Assembly: GCA_902806575.1 (NCBI GenBank)
Contig: CADCXD010000018.1
Span: 3,100,001-3,164,000 of the forward strand
Origin: Jackrogersella multiformis
Taxonomy: Eukaryota; Ascomycota; Sordariomycetes; Xylariales; Hypoxylaceae
Length of the DNA stretch: 64,000 nt
Direction: 5' to 3'
Part shown: in pieces, positions 32,390-45,786 of the stretch
Numbering within the stretch: the stretch's first letter is position 1
Layout: the number at the start of each line of letters is the position of its first letter
The notes under the pieces: model-generated
The model's database searches: none
The model's input: only the letters and a program-made list of their open reading frames with translations
What the model was told of the DNA's origin: nothing
Made by a program: the position numbers and the translations under genes

Positions 32390-35300
32390 GAAGTTTGCGG
32401 ATCGAGATGTGTGTGCGGATTTTTTACAAATAACTATCGATGTACATACATACAAAAACGGCGCACGGAGTTTAATAATGCATAGGCGAGTTTGGGAAAT
32501 ATCCGGCATCATGAATCTATTGGACATCAACGCTGCACAGATAGCGAGCGGGCGGCGAAAAAAATGTATAATTAGAGGTCTTTACCATACTGTTCATTTG
32601 ACGATATTTAATATGTGGCATAACACGAACTGCTACGATGATAATGATGAGGGGGCGGGACGATAGTTCTTAAGGGCATTTAGGTGGTGAGGCGAAGGCA
32701 AGTGTTTAAGAAGAGAGAGACGAAATAAACGAAATGAAACGAACGAAATAAATAAATATAAGGAACTAACGAATTGGTAATGACTGAATCGGGCTTGCAA
32801 ATGTCATGGATAAGTGCGCTGGTGTTCTGTGTCGAATCGCTGGTTAGCTATTGCAAATCAGTCGCGGATACTGGCTAGACCTCAAGTCGGATTCTGGTCT
32901 TCTACCGCCTCGTTGGGATGACTATCTTACACCGGGTAGATACGTGTATGCATGCATGTGCATATATACACTAGATTTGGCAAGGCCATCCAGTCGGTGA
33001 CGCATGGTGATGGTCTGATTATGGTACGAGAAGAGCACCTCAACAATTGGAACCGCGAGGAATTCATGAGCTGTTGATATCGGGTTGGAGTAGGTATGTA
33101 GAGGTTTCTCTTGGCCCCTATCAGATCAGATCAGCCTTGCTACATACGTGGTAATTATCGAGCATCGGTTGGTTGGTTGGGCGTAGGGTGGTGAAGTGTT
33201 GGCGTTGCTGTCGCGGAATCTTTGGGGGGAGGGGTTGTCGTCGTTCTAGTGTAGATACGAAGAGGAGGTGAGGTGAGGTGAGTTTAATATGAGCGGGCTA
33301 GTGACGAGGCGGTTGGTTCGGCTCGCGGGTTCTACCTGGGATGAGCTTCAAGGCTGGGCGAGGAGATGATGGTTGTCAATTAGTGTAGTGTAGATTTATG
33401 CTTGGTAATAGCTAGGCTTTCTTTGGTAGCGCGAGTCTATGGCGTTTTATATCGTGATTATGTGGTTAGTCCTCGTTACTTGTCACCTACCTCGTTAAGG
33501 GTGTGTTGAATATTGCACGGATATTCTTAAACGGATATGCGATTGCTATATAGTGAAATACAACTGCATATACATCGCAAGTATTATGTATGTAAGATCT
33601 AAGTTTACTATATACTGAGCTACGAGTCTTTTAAATTATTAAGGTTTTAGTTCGTAACGTTTTACGAAAAGTATATGCCTTAAACCTTTACTAGTTATAC
33701 CTTAGTGAAGAGTATAGTTATTATTGTACTCATAAATTGAGGTATAGGTATTTATAGGTACCTAGGTAAGCAAGGTCAAGGAAAAAGGAGGCTCGGCAAG
33801 ATCTAAAGGTTGGGGTGTATGGACTTTGGAGCGGGAATGGCGTTCTTCAAGCTCGCCCAATCAGAGCCCCTCGCGAAGAGTTTAAGGTTATTCTAGAACA
33901 TGTGGAGAGGCTGTACGTAGCGTAGCAGCCGTAGTAACAATGTTTAGCCATTCATAGGGCCGTTTCAAGTTTTCCTCTTTCCCGAAACCTCCACCCCAAA
34001 GTATGCAGAGTGTCACGTGGACGACCCCGCAGGCAGGCCAATGATAAGATTAAAACGAGAAAGTTGTCCCTCCAGTCCCTCCGGTTTGTTGGGGAGGAGA
34101 ATGTGGGGAATGTAGCTACATGTGTACTAGGTAGTAAAAGCAAAAATAACATACGTAAGTGTTTTTTTTTTTCGCATCTACGGCATTTAAATCATTACCC
34201 GATCGGCCTATTGTCTACGGGAAAATCTTGCCTCGAGCAGCTCGATGATGTTGATATGAGATCACCATCAAAGACATTGAGAAAGTCTGGGCTACGGCGG
34301 CTACCGGAAGCTCGGCCATCGACTGAAATGCGATATGGATTACCTAGAAGGATGAGTTAGGGCCTAGGCAGGATGGTAGGATGGAGGCGAAGCTTTAGGA
34401 AAGGAGCTGAAGAGCTTACATTGCCTATCTAGGTACGCCAAAGAAAGTTTTCCGTAGCATGGGCTACTACTACTAGTGTAGTAGTAGATTCACTACACGT
34501 AAGACCTACTTAAGTTAATGCAAGGGCTAACTAATATTCTTTAGGCCTTAGGGGCCATTCCTAAGTAAATTTCATACTACACTGGCTGACTGGGTACCCC
34601 TAGGTAGCAGACTAGGCACCGAATGGAGCTTATCTGCTTACTTACCTAAATAGGTAGATCTCGAACATAGTATTTCGCATAAGCTTGCATTGCAATGGTT
34701 GTCTCGTCGGGGAGCACCGAAACTACCAAGGTAAGCACACTAATAGTGTATGTAAAATCGAACGTGAATGTGGTTATGTTTATTGGCTCGGAGCAATCTC
34801 CATGTTGTATTCAAACTTTTGGTGATGATATAATGTTGATTTCATTACAGTAAAAGGTACAGTTAGGTAATACAGAGTTACCGAATTACCGAATTACAGA
34901 TCCTATGCGGTACCTAACCTATCTGGTAAACCGGTAGAGAATGATGGCCTGTTGAATAATACCTAAAGGGGAAAGACCCTTGGATTTACATGAGCTCTGA
35001 TTGGACGTGGGACTTTGCGGCATCGAAACCGCCACCAATGGCACTTCCCCAACAATTCAACAAATTTTCAGACAGCAGGACTCAGAGTCTCAAACAGCTT
35101 CAAAGGATGCACAACGCACGGGTGGAAACTGCCTAAGTGCTTGCTTTCTTGTAAGGTTTAGGTTGAAGGAATGTAACTTTAATAAGTACCTCAGCCACCC
35201 AGGTACTTACATAAGTAGGTATTTAACTTAGTACCTTAAGTACCTAACTACCTAGGTACCTAGGTAGGTAGGACAAATTCTAGTACAAGGCAGGTAGAAA

Positions 35301-36293
35301 CATTTTATCGTCCTGTGCGTATCCATGTGTCAAAGTCAAACTCTCTCCCTTCACATCATCAACCCCCGGCATTAATTCGCTTGGGGCCTATCAGATTAAG
35401 CAAGATTCAAAGATTTTTTATTTCTTTCATTAATGTTCAAATGGTTACGTACAGCATGTCACCATAACTTGGTTCGTCATCTGTAATCGGTAATCTGTAA
35501 TCTGGAATTGTAGTGGTAGAGTGGGTGATTGGACTGCACGTATTCCCACTTTAGTTGTAAAGAGAGGCTTAACAGTTGGGCAACTCACAACTCATCGACT
35601 CATCGACCGACCATCAGACGTTTTAGTCAAATCTCTGTCCACAACAAGTACCTACCTACCTCACTAGAAGAACAAAAGAACAGCTAAAAAGCTTTCCCAC
35701 CAGCGAGCCACACCGCTTTAAGGTCAAAGATACTCGTTTCGAGACGAGTTTCGACCAAGGTTCTTTCTTTGTACCAGACACAATCTTCAATCTGCTATCG
35801 ACTTACCATCTACCATCTAGACCGTGTCTTACTGGGGTCTAGATACATTCGGTATACGTCTGATATACCTACAGTATACGCCTGATATACCTTCCAGTTT
35901 CTCCCGCCACCCGCCCACCCGGACGCAGGACGCAGAACGCAGGGACGCAAGAAGACGACAGGGTTGGCAGAGAGTTGGCAGGGTTATATGTCCCACCCAT
36001 TCGATCCCCATACCCACTTCCAGTTCTACAGTAGTACTTCCACTGCATACCTAGGACACACCAATACACCAGTACACCAGTACACAAATACTTCTCATCC
36101 CTCCCGCCAAATAATAATAAATATATCTTCCCTAAGCTGACCAACCTACTTCCTTCTTCTTCTCTCCCACCCTCACCTCTTCAACCTCACTGTTCCCCCA
36201 TCAACCCAAGAAACCCTTCATCCGATATCGAGGGGCCTTGTCGGAACAACCCTCTTTTTATCTTCTTATAGGTCTTTACTATCGAACTGGAGC
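32390..36293. other. 3.9-kb gene-poor region upstream of OLE1
   Basis: Nothing convincing codes here. It contains CTAGTGTAG motifs (33246-33254), ACCTAGGT palindromes (33760-33767, 35250-35257, 35258-35265), and a perfect hairpin at 34464-34487. The last about 300 bp is pyrimidine-rich with a possible leader intron acceptor (TCTTATAG) near 36270, and is probably the OLE1 promoter and leader. Confidence 0.55.
34464..34487 (+). repeat. Perfect inverted repeat (10-bp arms, 4-nt loop)
   Basis: Left arm CTACTACTAC (34464-34473) and right arm GTAGTAGTAG (34478-34487) around TAGT. It contains an ACTAGTGTAG core also seen elsewhere in the window. Confidence 0.9.
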
Positions 36294-37793
36294 ATGGCCT
36301 CCAACTCGACGACCAACGCCCCCGGGCCCGTTGCCGCCCCGGCCTTCCCTGATGGCACCAAGGACTACAAGCCGCTACGGTCCGGCAAGTATGACTTGAA
36401 GAAGCCACACATTACCGAATTCCCTATTACCTGGGATAACTGGTATAAGCATGTTAACTGGCTAAATACTACTTTCGTCATCTTTATACCTCTGCTTGGT
36501 CTGGTCAGCACCTACTGGACTCCTCTTCACCTGAAGACTCTTATTTTCTCTGTATTCTTCTATTTCAATGCCGGCCTCGGCATTACAGCTGGTATGTCTA
36601 GATTCCAATTCCCTCCCGATCCCCACTAGAATATCCCCATGATTAACATTTGCATAGGTTACCATCGACTTTGGGCTCACAGCTCGTACAAGGCGTCCCT
36701 CCCTATCAAGATCTACCTGGCTGCCATGGGAGCTGCTGCTGTCGAAGGTTCTATCAGGTGGTGGTCGAGGGATCACCGTGCTCACCACCGCTATACCGAC
36801 ACCGAAAAGGACCCGTACTCCGTCCGCAAGGGTCTGTTGTATTCCCACATCGGGTGGATGGTGATGAAGCAGAACCCTAAGCGCATTGGCCGAACCGACA
36901 TCTCCGATCTGAACGATGATCCCGTTGTTGTCTGGCAGCACACCCACTTCATCAAGAGCGTCATCACCATGGCTCTCATTTTCCCCACCGTGGTCTGTGG
37001 TCTTGGATGGGGCGATTGGTGGGGTGGATTTATCTACGCGGGCATTCTCCGAATCTGCTTCGTCCAGCAGGCTACTTTCTGTGTCAACTCTCTCGCCCAC
37101 TGGCTAGGCGACCAGCCTTTCGACGACCGCAACTCCCCTCGTGACCATGTTATCACCGCCCTGGTGACCCTCGGCGAAGGATACCACAACTTTCACCACG
37201 AGTTCCCCTCCGACTACCGCAACGCTATTGAGTGGTGGCAGTACGACCCGACTAAGTGGTCTATCTGGACCTGGAAGAAGCTTGGACTCGCCTACGACCT
37301 TAAACAATTCCGCCAGAACGAGATCGAGAAGGGCCGTCTCCAGCAGCTTCAGAAGAAACTCGACCAGAAGCGTACCAAGCTGGACTGGGGTGTGCCTCTG
37401 GAGCAACTGCCTGTCATTGATTGGGACGACTACGTCGCCGAAGCCAAGAACGGAAAGGGCCTCGTTGCAATTGCTGGTGTGATCCACGACGTAACGGACT
37501 TCATCAAGGACCATCCCGGTGGCAAGGCTCTCATCTCCTCCGCCATTGGAAAGGACGCCACTGCCATCTTCAACGGTGGTGTCTACGAACACTCGAATGC
37601 CGCCCACAACCTTCTGTCTACTATGCGAGTCGGTGTTCTGCGGGGAGGCTGTGAAGTCGAAATCTGGAAACGTTCCCACATGGAGAACAAGGACAGTGGC
37701 TTTGTTACCGACTCGTCCGGTCAACGAATTGTTCGTGCCGGTGATCAAGTTACGAGGATCGCTAAGCCTCTTGCCGGTGCCAACGCGGCGTAA
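36294..37793 (+). CDS. OLE1: Stearoyl-CoA delta-9 desaturase with fused cytochrome b5
   Basis: Endoplasmic reticulum enzyme making oleic and palmitoleic acyl groups with O2 and electrons from its own C-terminal cytochrome b5. Exons 36294-36591 and 36658-37793, with a 66-nt intron (GTATGT...GCATAG), give 477 residues, typical for fungal Ole1. The three di-iron His boxes are visible: HRLWAH (102-107), HRAHH (near 140) and HNFHH (near 277). Hydrophobic pairs lie around TTFVIFIPLLGLVS and TMALIFPTVVCGL. The cytochrome b5 heme motif DHPGGKAL lies near residue 385. The intron splits the first His box region (ITAG|YHRL); without splicing the frame closes at 36629. It sits alone, tail-to-tail with the SNF2 gene 2.3 kb away. 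Confidence 0.97.
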
Positions 37794-40069
37794 AACCGAA
37801 CCTTTCTTTCGAATTGAAATCGACAGGATGGGCATCTCGAAGCTGGACTTGGAAGAATCGGGTCGCCTTGCACCAGTGAGCGCTAGAGCTACTGGTTTCA
37901 TGCATGGTCGTTGTAATTCGGGGGATAATAAGGAGGCCGTCACAGCTTTGCGAATCCTTGCGACTCAGGATCGGTTGGTTTGATAAAAAGGTTATGTACA
38001 TATAAAGTCACGCGGCACAACTATAGCATATTGAGGCAAGTCGTCCTCCGGAGTTCATTGGGGAGAATTGGTGAAATGGGGCTCAAATTAATGGGCTTTG
38101 GCGTATCGCTTATGAAAGACTGAATGATGACAGGGTACGAGGAAAAGACTGTCCATTAGCAGAAAGCAAATGTCAAGAATGATTCATTTTATAATTGGTA
38201 GTGCTTCCTTGGTGATTGTTGATTTAGTTCTTGGGCATTGTGATTAAGTAGAGTACTCTTCATGATTATGATATTCGGTGGAACACGTACCTGGTAGGTA
38301 TGCGTTGGCTTATACGAAACCCATTACCTAGAATGCAATTCTCGTAAGTATTGGGACTATCGCGAGGATATAGAACTACCTGGGTAGGTAGGTACCTCAT
38401 AATCACAAAATTTTATGTGATATATGTTGAAATGTTCAATACATTCCCTTCTCGCCACCTCTTCCTCTGCCCACCTATAGACCTATCCATCCAACACCAA
38501 ATATAAACATATAGTCTCGTCATCTGAGCAAGGCAAGAAGACTTACTTACTTGCTTCAAAGCATATAGAGCAGCCTAAGTTGATTATATTTCCATACTTA
38601 CTTCGGATCTACCTTCTTGGAGCTATTCGTAATAACTACGCTAACTAACTTGCCAATCGACCGACTGACTCGACCCAGCTCTTCCACCTCCGCAAGAGAC
38701 CAGACCTACCTACCTTTGTTGCAAATTCCCATGTCGTCACATTGCCATATTGCCATATTGGCGTCCATACCTAACATATTCCTGTCACCTCCCTATCCCT
38801 TACCCCTCGCCCGCCTACCAGCTCGCATCCAACAACCCCCCTCCCTCTCCTGTCTCGATTTTTCCGCCTCCCTACAAACGACGTATTCATACCTACCCAC
38901 CTGCCGAGGTCCCAGGTCCTTGGTTGGTATCCAGACGATCCTATACATACCAAGTACATACGTTGGGAAGTGAAGATGGCATTGATGCACCCACCTACCA
39001 GCCTACCTACCTACCTACCTACCTACCTGCATGTCTAGGTACCTAGTGTATGTAAGTCGATCCATCCCAGCGACCGATCCAGCTAGGCCGGTGATGGGGG
39101 TGAGGATGTGGATGTGGATGGGGCTCTTCTCCCCTCGTCTTCCCCAACGGGTGGGCGAGGGGCGTAGTCCCTAGTGTATTTACCTGCAGTCTTGTAAGTA
39201 CTACGCATGTACTAGAGTACCTACCTGACTACCTACCACTTACACCCTGAGAATAATGGGCGTGTACATACATGATGTGTAGGCAACTTTAAGACATAAA
39301 GATAAATTCATACATTGCACGAGATGACATCACAGACACGTAGGCTATGCGAGAGCGAGATTAGGTACATGTTCAGTATTCAGAATCGTGAATTCATTCG
39401 CAGGCCTCTACCTAAGTTCAATACCTAAGTGATTACCGAGACAGCAGCATCTAAACCATGCTATGCTATGCGTAGCTGGGGGGGGTGCTGCTGGGAAGGA
39501 AGACATCGCGCGCACTCTGTAAACAGGCAGAAGAGTAGTTCTACCAGGTGTCAATCATGCAATTCGTTCGGTTCGTCTGAGGGAGCTGAGGCCCCTCTTC
39601 TGGAGGACCGCCGGATTGGTTATCGAGTGCGAAGCGCAACAGCTGGTACGGGAAAAGTAAGATAGAGCAGGTATGCAAGTAGCCTAACTCGTCACCACCG
39701 TCGATGGGTGTTCCAAACTGGAACATCCCTGGAAAAATTAACCCCCTAATTCGTTCCTAGGCCGGCCTCGTGCGAGCCGTATGCCGCTTCGTGAGAGTTT
39801 ACCTTTGTGTCTAGGTCCATACGCCTGGGGGTGATCCTCTAACCTGATGGATAGGAATGCCGATGATCTGCTCTCCAGTGGTGTCCTTAGACGTAGAAAA
39901 AAATCAAAAGCAATTATAAAAAAAGACCTAGCAGCCGGAACGCCGTGCAAATGCGACACACATTATCCTCCCCTCGGCCTCTTACTCGATGGACCGGAAA
40001 CGCCGTGATATGCCCTCGTGGAATCGGAGGGCTCTAGTTGAGAAGTTGAGAATGGCAAGAACGCACTTC
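37794..40069. other. Intergenic, convergent 3' ends
   Basis: A 2.3-kb stretch between OLE1 and the SNF2 gene, with a (CTAC)n tract at about 39003-39028 and TACC-type repeats. Small open frames here are proline/threonine-rich and unconvincing. Confidence 0.55.
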
Positions 40070-43000
40070 TTATTTGAAGAGACTGCGCAGGTCCATAAGC
40101 TTCTGCTTCGCCGCCTCCGCCTTATCCATTACCCGATCTCTGTCCATGCTGAGGCTTGCTAGCTTCTTCTTCTTGTCTTGAAGTTCAAGCATCTTCTCCT
40201 CGATGCTTCCTCGCATGATATACCTAACGGTGCGGACGGGCCTATTTTGTCCAAGTCGGTGCACGCGGTCGACAGCTTGGGCTTCTGCTGCCGGGTTATA
40301 CTGAGGCTCCATCACATAGACGTAATTCCCGGCCGTAAGGTTTAGGCCTAGACCACCAGCCATGATCGATACGAGTATGACGTGCACGGAATCGTCATCT
40401 CGAAAGGCATCTATCGCGCCACTTCTGGCTGTGCGGCTCATCTTTCCGTCGAGGCGAGTGTATCGAATACCGACATTATCCAATGCAATTTGAATTAGGT
40501 CAAGATGGGACGTCCAGCCGGAGAAGACAACCGATTTGAATGGGGGCTCGTCAGGGTGAGCTTGGCTTTCGCCCTTGGCCTTGAGGAGATCATCGACCAG
40601 AGCACGGGTTTTCGTGTGAGGACCCGTGTATGAAGGGTAGCCGTCCTTAGTTCTGACTTTGCTTTCGGGCTTGCGGGAGTGATTATGCCCTTCGTGTTCG
40701 ACTTCCGCCTTGCTTTTCCGAATTTCGTTATAGGCAAAGCGGACGTGAGTCTGGCAGACGGGGCACGTACCCGAGCCGTGGTTGCCTACTTCCTCTTCCC
40801 AAGTCTTGATGCAACTGGTACAGAGGAGATGGAAGCAACCGGTCATGTAGCCAATGACATCCTCTTCACGCTCCGATGCGATATCCGCACTGTCATTCGA
40901 GCCGATTTTACGCTGGCAGGATATACATAGGTCGCTGTTGGTCTCCTGCATCAGCTCAAAGGCCTCATAAGCCCTCGATTCTGCCAGTGCCGGTTTTTCG
41001 TTGTCCTCGTCACTGTCGAGATCGATGGCAGACTCCTGGGTCATACCTTGGACTATTTCTAGATCCTCGTCGCTGAGAAGATCTTTGCCGTGAGCAGAGA
41101 TGAGGCGAAGCCTGAGAATAGATTGAAGAATATGAATGTAAGTCCTGCCACCAATCATCTTCTCTCTACCTGCAGACAAGACTTGCACTTTGTCTTGCGC
41201 GTTCTTTTCGAACAGCTCGTAAAGTCTGCGCTCGGCGGGAGAGAACTCCAGCCTCACAATCTCGTCCTTCCGAGGAGGAAGATTGATTTTGTCCTTCAAG
41301 CGGCGAAGGGTAACGCTGTCTACTAGAATCCGAAGCTTAGGTACGATCTCGGGATCGCAGACTTTGAACGGAGCCGTGATGTACTGTGTAAACTTGCTCT
41401 TCTCGTCAAAGGGCTTCAGACGGAGGAACGCAAGCAGTGCCGCAAGGTCATCTAACTTGTTTTGGACAGGGGTACCGGTGACGGCCCAGCGGCGGTTGGC
41501 TTGTAGGCGGCAGATGGCCTTAAATTGCAGAGTTGCCTGCTCTCTTATCATATGTGCCTCGTCGAGGACTACACGAAACCACCCCACCTCCTCGAGAGGA
41601 TATGGTCCTGGTCTGCCCTTGTTACGGGATGCTACCTCGCTAGCAACAGATCCATATGTAGTCAAGATAAGGTCGAATTGGGCAAGCCTCGCGGGATCTT
41701 TAATACGATTAGACCCGTGGTAGATATAATACGTCAGCTGACCAGGCTTGATGTGAGCTTTGATCTGCTCTTCCCAGTTGGATACCGTGCTGAGAGGGCA
41801 TATCAGGAGTGTTGCCTTGCCATTCTGCTTAAGTTCGGTCAAGGCAAGGGGCTGGGGTGCGGGTACATCAAACTGTCCCGAAGAGCTACCCTTCTTCTTG
41901 GGCATAGGAGGAGCCTGCGGCTGAATAGGTGCGAGGCTTGACCACTCCTCGGCTTGCTCGAGGGAATCGGCAACCAGAGATAGGATACTTAGGGTTTTCC
42001 CTAGACCCATCATATCCGCAAGGATACCGCCGAGCGTCTCGGGAGGAGGTTCGCGCTGAGAATGCCCTGTAATTACATTATAGTAGATTTTCTGACCACC
42101 GCTGCCAATACGAATTTGCCAGAAAGAGTCTGCAATGTTGCCATCGCTGTCTAGGTTGCGGGGCTGTTCCTTGTTCTTCATGAAGAAAAGTCCCTGCTTC
42201 TGATGCTTTAAGAGCGGCGTCTGCACTCGGAAACCGGGTTCCATCTCGGGAAGCTCCTCACTCTTCGTAAGAGAGTCAAAAACCCCCATGACCTCGGAGC
42301 GAATTTCCTCGACACTACGCATCATCGACGGCGCCACAGGAACAGGAGCCATCCTAGGGAGATCCTTAATAGCAGGTGGCGCCATGGGTCCCTCGACAAG
42401 CTGTGGATTATCGTACTTTATACCTGGATCGACTCTTGGGGGGTTGCGGAGCCATATATTCTTCTGGGAGAGATGCCTGGCTACAGTCTTGCCGTTCTTG
42501 CGAGGGCCGTAAAGCATCAGATCTAGGGTGTAACTCAAAGAGACCTGCCTCCCTGCCTCCTCTCCCATTACCTTCAGCCTTGTAGGTATTCTGCAGTCGG
42601 TTCTAAGCTGTAGGCGGGAGTCTAGCAACGCCGCGAGGCCGGATGATGTGGGAGGATCGACGGTTCCGACTATTTTGCGCGTGTGGTCGTAGGCGTGTAT
42701 GGTATTGGATGCCTCGCCGAGTTTCCTTCTAAGCACGATCTTGACCTGGGGCCAATAGGTCGGCATGAGGGAGATGGCGCCAGGCTTGGGGCTTGGAACA
42801 AGGTGACAGTTTAATCTCGCGTGCTGGATCATACCGTAGCAAACTTCCTCGTCTTTGAATGATTGCAGCATCACTACATCGCTCTCCTCCCCTGCGACAA
42901 GTTAGCTAGATACCTGGTTAAGTCAGGTGGATAAACTTGCCCGCATCGGTAAGATCTACGGCCTCGACGCGTTTAGCTGAGAACTGCTGCTGGTTAGCTG

Positions 43001-43586
43001 TATCTTGTCGGTTCTCTTTGATATATTGGCCAAGATCACCACCACTGCCGTTTCCAAATGTGCGCGCTGTTTCGAAACTATCTTCGGATTCGAGTCTTCG
43101 ACGTTTCGACTGAGGCACAAAGGCACGCTGCTCGACATTGTTCATGCGATCGATCATGTCACCGAAGTTGTTAGACTGCGGTGTGGGTTGGCCATTTGAA
43201 TGAGTGTACTGGCTGTTGCTGGTAAACCCGTCCTGCGGATTGGAGAACTGGAACTCGATATCGGCCAAGTTGCTCGGGCCGTTGAAAGGCTGACTTGGTG
43301 CATTTTGGTGCGCGGAAGGAGAAGGAGCTGTGTAGGCTCTGGGGTTGAGGAGGAGAGCTGGGTTTAGATTGAGTCTCGAGGAACCGTTCTGTAGAGAGGC
43401 TTCATCGGAGGATAAGAGGTCAGTGTCATCTAGAGATCGCTTTGTGGATATCTTCTTTGGTTCCGAGTGAATCGAGTCAGGAGGGCTGCTCTGATTTCTT
43501 GCTGGTTGTGTTGGTAGAGTAGGGTTGTGAAGATGGTGATCAAGAAGAGGAGGAGGATTACCCTGGTAGTGATTGTTTGAAGCCAT
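40070..43586 (-). CDS. SNF2-family ATPase with RING finger (Rad5/HLTF-like)
   Basis: Two exons, 42941-43586 and 40070-42891, give 1155 residues. The only junction that keeps frame and reads VDLTDAGEESDVVML is a 49-nt GC-AG intron (42892-42940): donor GCAAGT, branch CTAAC, acceptor CGCAG. Order: disordered Ser/Pro-rich N-terminus; HIRAN-like segment starting DEEVCYG; SNF2 ATPase with Walker A MMGLGKT (about 509) and VVLDEAHMI (about 660); embedded RING finger (CISC...CFHLLCTSC...CPVC, about 872-927); and helicase C-terminal half with LGLNLTAGNYV and DRVHRLGQ. This layout is that of Rad5/HLTF, enzymes of error-free post-replication repair that poly-ubiquitinate PCNA. Several related SNF2-RING proteins exist in moulds, so direct Rad5 orthology is not proven. 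Confidence 0.92.
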
Positions 43587-45294
43587 ATTGTCTGCCGTTC
43601 TGCTTTCAGCTGTCTGCTTTCTGCTTCCTGCTTTCTGCCTTCTGGCCTATCACCATTAACAGGGCACGGGGCACGGGGCACGGCTACATGCAGAATTATT
43701 GTCGTTAAGGCGTTTGTAGGAAGGGTTACAAGTTCATGACAAAGAGAGATGCGCGCGGGAGGAAATTAGTTGCGCAAGTGGAGGTGGAGGTGGGCATCGA
43801 CAAGGCGACGAGGCTGCCGCTGCCTTTGAATGCCAACAAGGAAATGTTGAAAGGAGCAGTGACGATGTTTAGAGGCCGGATGTTAGAAACGGCAGCGGGG
43901 GTATGACGGTGACAATGTGACTGCCTATCTTGAGACTTGAGATAATAAAAAATCAAGTTTAGATAAAAAAACAAAAAACAACTGCGATAGTAAGAAAAAT
44001 AAGAAAACCACAACATTCAAATCCAACGTCGTCACGAGGACAATGTTAGGTGCCGGGTAAGGATGAGGGAGTTGCGAGTGGATGCGTGTGTGTGTGTGGA
44101 TGCGACAGTCAAGCTTCTGAAATTCACGAAAGAAGGAACTTGGTTGGCCCGTCGCTGCTGAATACACGCATTAGGTTGACGCGAGAGGTATCCGTAGCAC
44201 ACCTTCCCAGGTATGTAATGTACATATATTGCTATTACGTGTATCGTCCCTTCTAGTACGTATAGAATAGTACTTGACGGTACAGAGCATGGAGGTTCTT
44301 ACATACCTAGGTAAGTACACATACACACATGTAAAAAAAGAGGAAAGAGAGAAAAAAGGGAACCAGGGTTGGCAACCGATAGGCGCAGCTTCCCACCCCG
44401 CCTTGTCCGGACAAAGAATGCAGCTACCGCTAAATTTACTCTTTCACGCCGATGCTAAATGGCAGTCGCAAATCAGAATCGATAGTGAAAAATGCTTGAT
44501 TGGTCTGCTGACCAGCTGAAGCCCACCTGCAATTATTTCTCTACCTACCTAGGTACCTTGGTACACTAACCTGCCTGCCTGCGTACTTTAGGTACATCCA
44601 TAGTACTCACTTCTGTGCTTCCCTGTGCTTCCCAAGGCCACGTGCCCCGCAGATCTGAGAGTCCCCAATTAAGCTGATGCAGATGCACCTGGGCAAGCAT
44701 CGCTCGGCCTGGGGTCTACTCTTACAGGTACCCAGGTAGGTCCCCAGGTCCCTTGGTCCTTCGGGGTCTCCTTGGCATCCAATCCAACTTCAATCCACCC
44801 CCCCCCCCTCTTAGACTTGCATTCTTAAAGGCTTCAAAAATTACGATGCTTATGTCAACTATTTTGCTTCACTTCTTCACTTTCTGATAATTTTTTATTG
44901 CGGGTTCTTATAATATAATGCCATTGCGATCCTATTCCTTATCCTTATAATCATAATCATTCTTCTTTTTGTCCCATTTTCTCTCATCTTGTTTCCCCTT
45001 TCAAAGTAATCTTCCAATATACACCTATACCCAGTACTGTTCCTCGGTGAGTGACGAGAATTTTCATCCACCCACAGCTGATGCATGCCCTTTATATTCG
45101 TGACACTAATAATCCCAATTTCATCATCCTGAACTCGGCTCTGCGAGTCAGCTGGCGATGGTATCTGTTGTACAAGCCTTCACGACTGTAATCCTACACA
45201 ACGTCATATTGCCCTTTCTGTGCTACGACTAGCTCAGGTGGAGACATCGCCGGACCTGTATAATCTGAGATCCAGCTTTTGAGCTTCGATCGAA
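43587..45294. other. Intergenic spacer
   Basis: 1.7 kb upstream of the SNF2 gene. It contains an ACCTAGGT palindrome (44547-44554), a C-run near 44800, and purine-rich tracts. No supported gene. Confidence 0.55.
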
Positions 45295-45786
45295 TTATCC
45301 AGCCTGTTTCGACTTTCGAGATGGACTGTCGTTCCTAATCACGACCTCGTAGCGGAGGAACGAAGTTACAATGGGCTCAAGAGTTTTCTTCGATTCAAGT
45401 TCGTGATTTCGGCTTCGGCTTTGCGTCCTCTGCCGCCTTCTCTTCGAAGATTCTTGGGTGTTCAGCGAACGAGACCTAGATGGTGACTGGCTCCGATGAC
45501 GGTTTAGTTGCACAGCACGCATGAGCTTTCTGCGAATTGGGGATAAGGAACCGCCCCTGAGTCGTGAGGCGTTGCGGGGCGCATCAAGTCTCGATGATGA
45601 CCGGTGTCTGCATCGCCCACGGAAAGTAGTAGAGTCTGTCGACGGCAGTCGAGTTGTCGTAACTGTTAGAGATTCCGGTGGGCTTCGGCGTCGTTTCCGC
45701 CCTCGCTGGCCATCCGGTTCAGGCGATGACAACGTTGCAATAGTAATGTCGACGAAGCCATCGTTTGCTACTGCTTGAACAGCCAT
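45295..45786 (-). CDS. Possible small SR-rich basic protein
   Basis: Open frame of 163 residues from ATG 45786 (MAVQAVANDGF). It is very basic: a GRKRRR cluster near residue 29, then many Arg/Ser pairs (SPSRSRSL, QSRSRN) and SPIRRK, resembling an RS domain and nuclear localisation signals. No RNA-binding domain or known family is seen. It lacks neighbours that would explain it. Composition is more coding-like than nearby frames, but it may be chance or a fragment of a spliced gene. Confidence 0.4.
   Translation of the reverse strand: MAVQAVANDGFVDITIATLSSPEPDGQRGRKRRRSPPESLTVTTTRLPSTDSTTFRGRCRHRSSSRLDAPRNASRLRGGSLSPIRRKLMRAVQLNRHRSQSPSRSRSLNTQESSKRRRQRTQSRSRNHELESKKTLEPIVTSFLRYEVVIRNDSPSRKSKQAG

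Noticed and set aside
34693..34732. ATG followed by twelve codons (MVVSSGSTETTK) and a GTAAGC donor, like a first exon
   Set aside because: No downstream exon with coding character could be joined to it.
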